Source of the DNA: Tethya wilhelma
Taxonomy: Eukaryota; Porifera; Demospongiae; Tethyida; Tethyidae
Assembly: GCA_964030475.1 (NCBI GenBank)
Contig: CAXIPT010000002.1
Coordinates: 20,436,278 to 20,500,277 of the forward strand
Length of the DNA: 64,000 bases
Direction of reading: 5' to 3'
Shown here: positions 58,447 through 64,000 of the stretch, in pieces
How positions within the stretch are numbered: the stretch's first letter is position 1
Layout of the letters: each line of letters begins with the position of its first letter
Made by a program: the position numbers and the translations under genes
The notes under the pieces: generated by a model
What the model was told of the DNA's origin: nothing
What the model saw: the letters and a program-made list of their open reading frames with translations, nothing else
Databases searched by the model: none

Positions 58447-59619
58447 TCAAGAGTCACGGGCTGGGTCTCCATCGTGCTCTGGCAAGGGGTTGAGAGTGAG
58501 CACTGCGGGGGTTGAGCTACTCACAACATTGTAAGGACCCAGAGAGGTGTCAGCCAATGGTGGGCCTCCACTGGTCATCCCAAGACGTTTCTTATCAGTC
58601 GAGAGATAAATATTCCTGTTGTTTGCATTTTGTTCGGTGGTTGTACCGGCACCACGAGTGAGTTGAACCCACGACCCACTGTCGGTCTTGACCCAGGCTG
58701 GCCCCCACTCTCCTCTTCTCCTCAGTCCATTTCCGATCCAGTCCTCAATGAACGAGTATATGCCCTCGAGCTTCTTGCTCGCTGCTTGAGGGCGAACTTG
58801 AAGTGATGCCATCATCCTCCAAATGCTCCGCTCCGGTATACGAAACCATCCAGTAAAGATGGCCTTGTCCCTCTCATCAGAAGGACAGACATTGACCATG
58901 AGCTGGTATGTATTGCCGACCACCCAGTTGTAGGGGAGGTAACTCTTTGCTCCAGTTCCTTCCCCTCCGAACCGTTCCACAACAACTCCCTCTCCCTTTG
59001 CAAGAAGCTTCACCAAATCTTCGGGTGATGCATTCGGGTCATCATCGGTAGAGGTCTTGTCCCAGATTGAGAAGATGATCCACTTTGGAGAACGGTCTTG
59101 GATCCCCATGTACCCCCCGGTGAACCCATTGGTCATGAAGTAGGTGGCATTGACTGACTCCTTCACTGTGATCTCATTGTAGTACCACGTGATACCCTCT
59201 CGGCTGAGCTCCTGGTTGTGAGAAGGAGATGACCACCAGATGTGCACGGAAGGTGCTACATAGTTGGGAGGAGGGGTGTAGGGCTTCCACTGGCCCTCAT
59301 CAGTGAAATACACCTCACTGACTTTGTATTTGGGTCCCCAATTAGCGTCATATGGTTCATCAGCTGAGCCTGTAGAAGCGGCAAATCCTCCTGTAGCGCC
59401 GTCTAGCACTTGCTGCATGTAACTCGTGGACGTGATGACCCAACTGCCAGATCCTGCGTAGAACATCAACCGAGATTTACTCTCACAGATCCACATGTGT
59501 TTGTCCCGCACTGTATTGGTACCCTGTGAGTAGTCACCAGCAAGCTGGGTACTGTCATCACCTTGGACCAGAACTAGACGCAACTTTGATATATCCTTTC
59601 CTGCTGTTGAGCTCGTCAT
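58447..59619 (-). CDS. DUF3472-domain protein
   Basis: A single exon of 390 residues. The first 90 residues form a beta-rich domain (LRLVLVQGDDSTQLAGDYSQ, CESKSRLMFYAGSGSWVITS). The rest matches the DUF3472 pattern: VHIWWSSP, GYMGIQDRSPKWIIFSIWD, a GEGVVVERFGGEGTGAKSYL segment, then YQLMVNVCP. The family is known mostly from bacteria and some marine invertebrates and fungi. It is thought to bind or cleave carbohydrates, but this is unproven. There is no signal peptide. One intron-free exon, a mostly bacterial family and a rather different codon tone could reflect old horizontal transfer, though other local genes are also intronless. Confidence 0.72.
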   Translation of the reverse strand: MTSSTAGKDISKLRLVLVQGDDSTQLAGDYSQGTNTVRDKHMWICESKSRLMFYAGSGSWVITSTSYMQQVLDGATGGFAASTGSADEPYDANWGPKYKVSEVYFTDEGQWKPYTPPPNYVAPSVHIWWSSPSHNQELSREGITWYYNEITVKESVNATYFMTNGFTGGYMGIQDRSPKWIIFSIWDKTSTDDDPNASPEDLVKLLAKGEGVVVERFGGEGTGAKSYLPYNWVVGNTYQLMVNVCPSDERDKAIFTGWFRIPERSIWRMMASLQVRPQAASKKLEGIYSFIEDWIGNGLRRRGEWGPAWVKTDSGSWVQLTRGAGTTTEQNANNRNIYLSTDKKRLGMTSGGPPLADTSLGPYNVVSSSTPAVLTLNPLPEHDGDPARDS

Positions 59620-60952
59620 GGTTTAGAGGAAGACACAACTTGAGCAGTGAATTCGATGCCTGTATGTTGAAGGAGTATACTAAGGCTTATTTAGTAAAAG
59701 GGTAGTTAATAACAATTTCTCAGAATAGGCGACACTAAAATGTTGTAATAAGAGAATTTATTAAACATACACTGACTGGATGATTTTACGTTGGCTCCAT
59801 TGTCAACGAGCAGTCTTGCCACAAAGAGCAAGATGCACATCAAAGAGGATCTTTACAATAGCAGCTCAGCAACAGGGATATACATAAATCATGAGATCAT
59901 CCTGGATTCCTCTTACAAGGATTACAAGGAACCATGCACCTTTTTTAATTTGCAATTTGATGGAAGGAACCTAATCTATTCAGTGAATCGTGTTCTAAAA
60001 GCAAACTTATGTTCAAGCAAGTTTACTACATCTGTAGTAAGTGGTCATTTTCTGGTTTGGAAGCCAACTAGTGACTATGAATAGTAGCGTACTCTGCATG
60101 CTATTCTCTGCTCCAATGCCTATGAGTACTCTCAGCTCAGTGATAACACAATTAGAATAAATTTTCAGAGTCCCTTGTTTGAACCAAAGGACTCACTAAA
60201 AATGTCTGCTCACCTTGGCAACATAACACTTGAGAAATGAAAAGATAATATAGAAATCTAGATGAACCTCATGGAAAATCATTGGAAATTCTTAAGATGT
60301 AGCTGGAATTTGAACCTAGGTCTTTTTGGAGTTTGAATTGCATACATAAAGCAGTGTCCTTTTCTAACAATTATAAAATACCTCAGCAAAACATAAGTCA
60401 GCACAATATAAAGGTAGCTAGCTATAATCAACGGTAGACAGAAATTTGAATTAGAAGTGAACAAAATCTAAACCAGGACGTTAAATGCAGGAACTGTACG
60501 AAAATGGTAAACCTGCAGTGATGCCAGATATTGTTATTTTGAATCATTGACTGATAATAAGATTTGTGCATATTCAATTATAGGTAGTCTGGCTGGCCAG
60601 AAAAGTGGCTGGCAGACTTTTTCTGACCAGTCAGACTATTGGCAATAAGTAAGGTAGGTTGACTATAGTTATAGATAAAGGTAGTAAAAGATTTTTGCAT
60701 CAGGAATACACTATAACAGCAGCATCATTGTGTGTGTGTACTCTTAGTATTCAAATAGTATATTTATGCATACAACAATACTCCTTTTCTCTGTATATTT
60801 AAAACTTACAGAATCAATTGCAATTTAGTTACTCCAGATCTTGGAAAAATCAGCTTCAGAGCTGGTAATGTATGCCTCACGTGCTAGGGCGGTTAAATTA
60901 AGCTCGAACGACAGATAGGCGGGGCTAATTAAATTGGAACTATAACAAATCA
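59620..60952. other. Intergenic; possible ankyrin remnant and a small MITE
   Basis: The minus strand near 59790-59850 can be read as an ankyrin-like fragment (VARLLVDNGANV). No intact gene surrounds it. A 54-base palindrome lies at 60585-60638. The open frame at 59791-60084 is probably spurious. Confidence 0.4.
60585..60638. mobile_element. Small palindromic MITE-like element
   Basis: TAGTCTGGCTGGCCAGAAAA is mirrored by TTTTCTGACCAGTCAGACTA. The ends TAGTCTGG match the element at 42306-42379, so the two may belong to one family. Confidence 0.55.
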
Positions 60953-62178
60953 TGGCAGCAGGTATGTTTATTCCTTTACTTTTAGCTAAGGGTATCACAC
61001 TAGTTATTATTCTTCCCCTAGGATTGAATCCCACCCCCACAGTGGAGTTGCTCTATGCTGGCAAAGCTCCTCTTGCTGAAGGACCGTTCTATGAGCCAGA
61101 CAGCAACCAGCTGCTATGGGTGGATATCCACGAAAAAACCATCAACTTTCTCAATCTCGAAACCAAGGAGAACAAGTGAGTAGCTACTATCTAACGATTC
61201 TAAGCTTGTAGGTCACTAGTTCAGGTTGGATGATAGAATACATCACTGCACCATTGCCATACACCACCAGGTTTGTGACCCTGCCTGAAATGGTTGGTGC
61301 AGCCATCCCAGTGCAAGGCTCTGACAAGCTGTTGGCTTATGTTGGAAAGAGAGTGTGCATCGTAGACAGAGAGAAAGGTAGCTCAAGAGACGTGCTAACA
61401 GTCTGCATAGGAACAATGTTTAAAGTTTTTTCCTTTTTTTTATCTTGCAACAGGAGCCATTCTTGAAGAGCTGGGTGTGGTTGATGAGGACAAGCCTGAC
61501 AACCGCTGGAACGATGGCAAGTGTGACCCAGAGGGACGACTGTGGGGGGGCACCATGCATTGGGACCCGGCAACTGTGACCACCCCTGAAGGATCTTTCT
61601 ATCTTGTTGACTCAGGTATTGTTGGAATCTTCTCTTTTGGCCATGGCATGTTAGGTTGGTAGGTATTCATGTAGAGATTTCCACATGCAGGAAAAATCAC
61701 CAAGATCTTGAGTGATGTTCACATCTCCAATGGCATTGACTGGAGCCCAGATAAGAAGACCATGTATTATGTCGACACCGTTCCTAATGAAGTATATGCC
61801 TTTGACTACAACCAGCAAGATGGGACCGTCACCAACCAAAGAGTTGTCCTGGATAAGATTAAAGGTCCCGATGGCATGTGTATTGACACTGAAGGCAGGC
61901 TGTGGATTGCATCGTTTCAATTGGGCAATGTGACCTGCTGGGACCCAACTACTGGAGAAAATTTTGTTGATATTTCTATCCCAGGAGCTCAAAATGTCAC
62001 ATCTTGCTGCTTTGGAGGGCCAAACTACGAGTGGTTGTTTGTGACGACTGCTGCCTTTAAAGTCAATGAAGATGAAGAGCTGAAGAAGAAATATCCTAAT
62101 TCTGGTGACCTCTTTGTGATCAAAGACACTGGAGCCCGAGGATTCCCGGGAAACAAGTACAAACATCATACCTCTTGA
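60953..62178 (+). CDS. RGN: Regucalcin/SMP-30 family protein, copy 1
   Basis: A 10-base first exon (ATGGCAGCAG, 60953-60962) joins GA TTG AAT at 61021. Later exons end near 61174, 61376 and 61615, with the last at 61690-62178. The six-bladed beta-propeller gluconolactonase family has four metal ligands. Here they are Glu in LAEGPFYE, Asn in RWNDGKCDPEGR, Asn in SNGIDWSPDKK and Asp in PDGMCIDTEGR, all present. It should be a calcium- or zinc-dependent lactonase. The stretch between 60963 and 61020 reads as an open hydrophobic sequence and could be mistaken for a signal peptide, but the GT/AG borders and the second copy show it is intron. Confidence 0.87.
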
Positions 62179-62279
62179 CTTGCTTTGAACTAAATATTGT
62201 GAGAAACAAAATATCTTTTATGATAAATTATGTACATCTATAAAATTAATAAATATTATAGTGATTTAAAAATAGGGAG

Positions 62280-62610
62280 GGGCCTGTGTCATAAAATTTT
62301 AGGGACCCCATTTTTGGGTGGGGGTGGGGGATGGGGCGGGGCTACACTTCATATATCTGGCTCTAGCCCATCTAGAGCTAGGGCTATGGGCTAGTACTAG
62401 AGCTAGGGCTAGGGCTTGGGCTAGTATTAGAGCTAGGGCTGTACTAGCCCAAGCCCTAGCCCTAGCCCAAGCCCTAGCTCTAAGCTTTAGCCCTATAGCC
62501 CTAGTCCTAGCATAATCCCTAGCTGTAACCTTAGCCTTATCCCTATAATTTGTATTGGAGGGGTCCCTATGTTTCGGGGTCCCCATTTTCACATGACACC
62601 GGCCATAGGG
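62280..62610. mobile_element. Fold-back MITE with CTAGGG/CCCTAG repeat core
   Basis: Ends GGCCTGTGTCATAAAATTTT.. (62281-62310) and, inverted, GGCCGGTGTCATGTGAAAAT.. (62577-62604) match at about 80 percent. ATAGGG is found just outside both ends. The core (62361-62535) is a palindrome of GCTAGG/CCTAGC units. It lies between the two regucalcin copies. Confidence 0.65.
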
Positions 62611-62675
62611 TTTGGGGGAGGGGCTGGCTAGCGCTATATATAGCAGTGCTATATTGTTTGTGGGAAACTGTAACA

Positions 62676-63912
62676 ATGGCTGCAGGTATGGTTGCTTTTT
62701 CAAGACCTATAAAACTATAATTATGATATGCTTGAATTATTGTGCTCTCCGTTCATACAGGACTAAACCCAAATCCTACAGTGGAGCTGCTGTATACTGT
62801 AAAATCACCAGTTGCAGAAGGACCTTTCTTTGAGCCAGAGAGAAACCAGCTGCTATGGGTGAATGCTCGTGAGAATACAGTTGACTTTCTCAATCTTGAT
62901 ACCAGGGAGAACAAGTGAGAGCATGCTATGAAAAACTGACATAATATAGCTAGCATAAAGAAAGAATTCTTATTAATTTTATTCACGTACCCCAGGTCAC
63001 TGAAACTTCCTGAGATCGTTACTGCTGTCATCCCAGTGGAAGGCTCTGATAATGAGCTAGTGGTATTTGTTGGGAAGAAAATTTGCCTCGTAGACAGAGA
63101 GAAAGGTAACTTGGGAGATGACATCCTATAGAGGCTAGTGGGAGCTCAATATGTATCCATCTATCAATTCCTTAATTTAGGAGCCATTCTTGAAGTGCTG
63201 GGTGTGGTTGATGAGGACAAACCTGACAATCATTGGAACGATGGCAAGTGTGATCCAGAGGGACGGCTGTGGGGGGGCACCATGCACAGACGACCTTTGA
63301 CCATATCCACTCCAGAGGGATCTTTTTATCGTCTTGAGTCAGGTATGAGTGTGCAGTCTTTTCAGTACATGGGCTCTCCCCTTGTGTACGAGTGGTGCAA
63401 CTAGTAAGTTATTTCGTTGTGCAGGAAAAATCACCAAGATCTTAAGTGATGTTTATATCTCCAATGGCATTGACTGGAGCCCAGATAAGAAGACCATGTA
63501 TTATGTTGACAGCATACCTAATAAAGTGTATGCCTTTGACTACAACCAGCAAGATGGAACAGTCACCAACCAAAGAGTTGTCCTGGATAAGATTGACACA
63601 CCAGATGGCATGTGCATTGACACCGAAGGCAGGCTGTGGATTGCATCATTTGGATCAGGCTCAGTGACCTGCTGGGATCCAACAACAGGACAGCATGTTA
63701 TGGATGTTCCAATCCCTGGAGCACTAAACGTCACATCTTGCTGTTTCGGAGGGCCCAACTACGAGTGGTTGTTTGTGACGACTGCTGCCTTCAATGTCAT
63801 GGAAGATGAAGAGCTGAAGAAGAAATATCCTAATTCTGGTGACCTCTTTGTGATCAAAGGCACTGGAGCCCGGGGATTCCCAGGAAACAAGTATAAACAC
63901 CAGGCTTCTTGA
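62676..63912 (+). CDS. RGN: Regucalcin/SMP-30 family protein, copy 2
   Basis: Same architecture as copy 1: ATGGCTGCAG first exon at 62676-62685, second exon at 62761 (LNPNPTVELLYTVKSPVAEG), then exons ending at 62915, 63104, 63341 and the last from 63425 to 63912. The metal ligands in EGPFFEPE, WNDGKCDPEGR, SNGIDWSPDKK and PDGMCIDTEGR are kept. The last exon is nearly identical to copy 1, while exons 2-3 have drifted, so either conversion or stronger constraint acts on the C-terminus. The copies are tandem with a MITE between them. Confidence 0.87.
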
Positions 63913-64000
63913 CTTTAATGGACGGTCCGACCGTACTCATTGTTATTAATTATTATTATAGGTTAACAATAGTTTATTGTGTTTCTAACGTGATCTACTT

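Noticed and set aside
60953..61178. Signal peptide on regucalcin copy 1 (MAAGMFIPLLLAKG)
   Set aside because: The hydrophobic stretch is intron; splicing GCAG|GT..AG|GATTG matches copy 2 and the family N-terminus.
62361..62535. Interstitial telomere
   Set aside because: Units are GCTAGG variants in opposing orientation inside inverted ends, not a TTAGGG array.

Overview
The window is animal nuclear DNA, most likely from a demosponge. Genes have short spliceosomal introns with GT/AG borders. They encode metazoan housekeeping proteins (dynactin p62, eIF5A, a YTHDF m6A reader, HAP40, HS1BP3, TTC32, ABHD3-like, OATP transporters, selenocysteine lyase) beside types that are expanded in sponges (tandem SRCR receptors, a TKL-like kinase fused to other domains, metacaspase-like proteases). 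No rRNA, tRNA, CRISPR array or prokaryotic operon was seen. The species cannot be fixed from the sequence alone.

Layout. 1-1546: (GT)n and no supported gene. 1547-9602: DCTN4 (-), LETMD1-like (+), EIF5A (-), kinase with a MIEAP-like C-terminus (+), MYND protein (-). 10416-21994: SDR16C-type dehydrogenase (-), YTHDF (+), glycosyltransferase-like membrane protein (-), HS1BP3-like (+), HAP40/F8A (-), then a 168-bp palindrome and an ORF resembling a retrotransposon ORF1 with a (TAA)n tail. 22359-33782: two neighbouring single-pass membrane proteins with tyrosine-motif tails (-), an apparently myristoylated metacaspase-like protein (-), and a two-SRCR membrane receptor (+). 34162-42001: a divergent pair of OATP genes, one of which lacks the exon for most of its N-terminal half, and selenocysteine lyase (-). 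42389-53241: three tandem SRCR receptor genes (-) built from a repeated three-SRCR module. 53975-64000: a C2orf50-like ciliary protein (+), a small membrane protein (-), TTC32 (-), ABHD3-like lipase (+), DUF3472 protein (-) and two tandem regucalcin genes (+).

The gene order is very compact. Neighbours mostly alternate strand, with divergent starts often less than 300 bp apart and convergent stops 140-400 bp apart. Long (CA)n/(CT)n microsatellites lie in many introns, nearly always on the sense strand immediately before the 3' splice site. Palindromic MITE-like elements sit in introns and intergenic DNA, with a cluster at 49.0-50.0 kb.

The most interesting regions for follow-up are: the SRCR receptor array; the transmembrane CAS-like YDVP adaptor beside a second tyrosine-motif receptor; the kinase/coiled-coil/MIEAP-like fusion; the metacaspase with a lipidation signal; the half-size OATP; and the strand-biased splice-site microsatellites. 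All exon borders given here were read by eye from ORFs and splice consensus. They are models, not transcript-supported structures.
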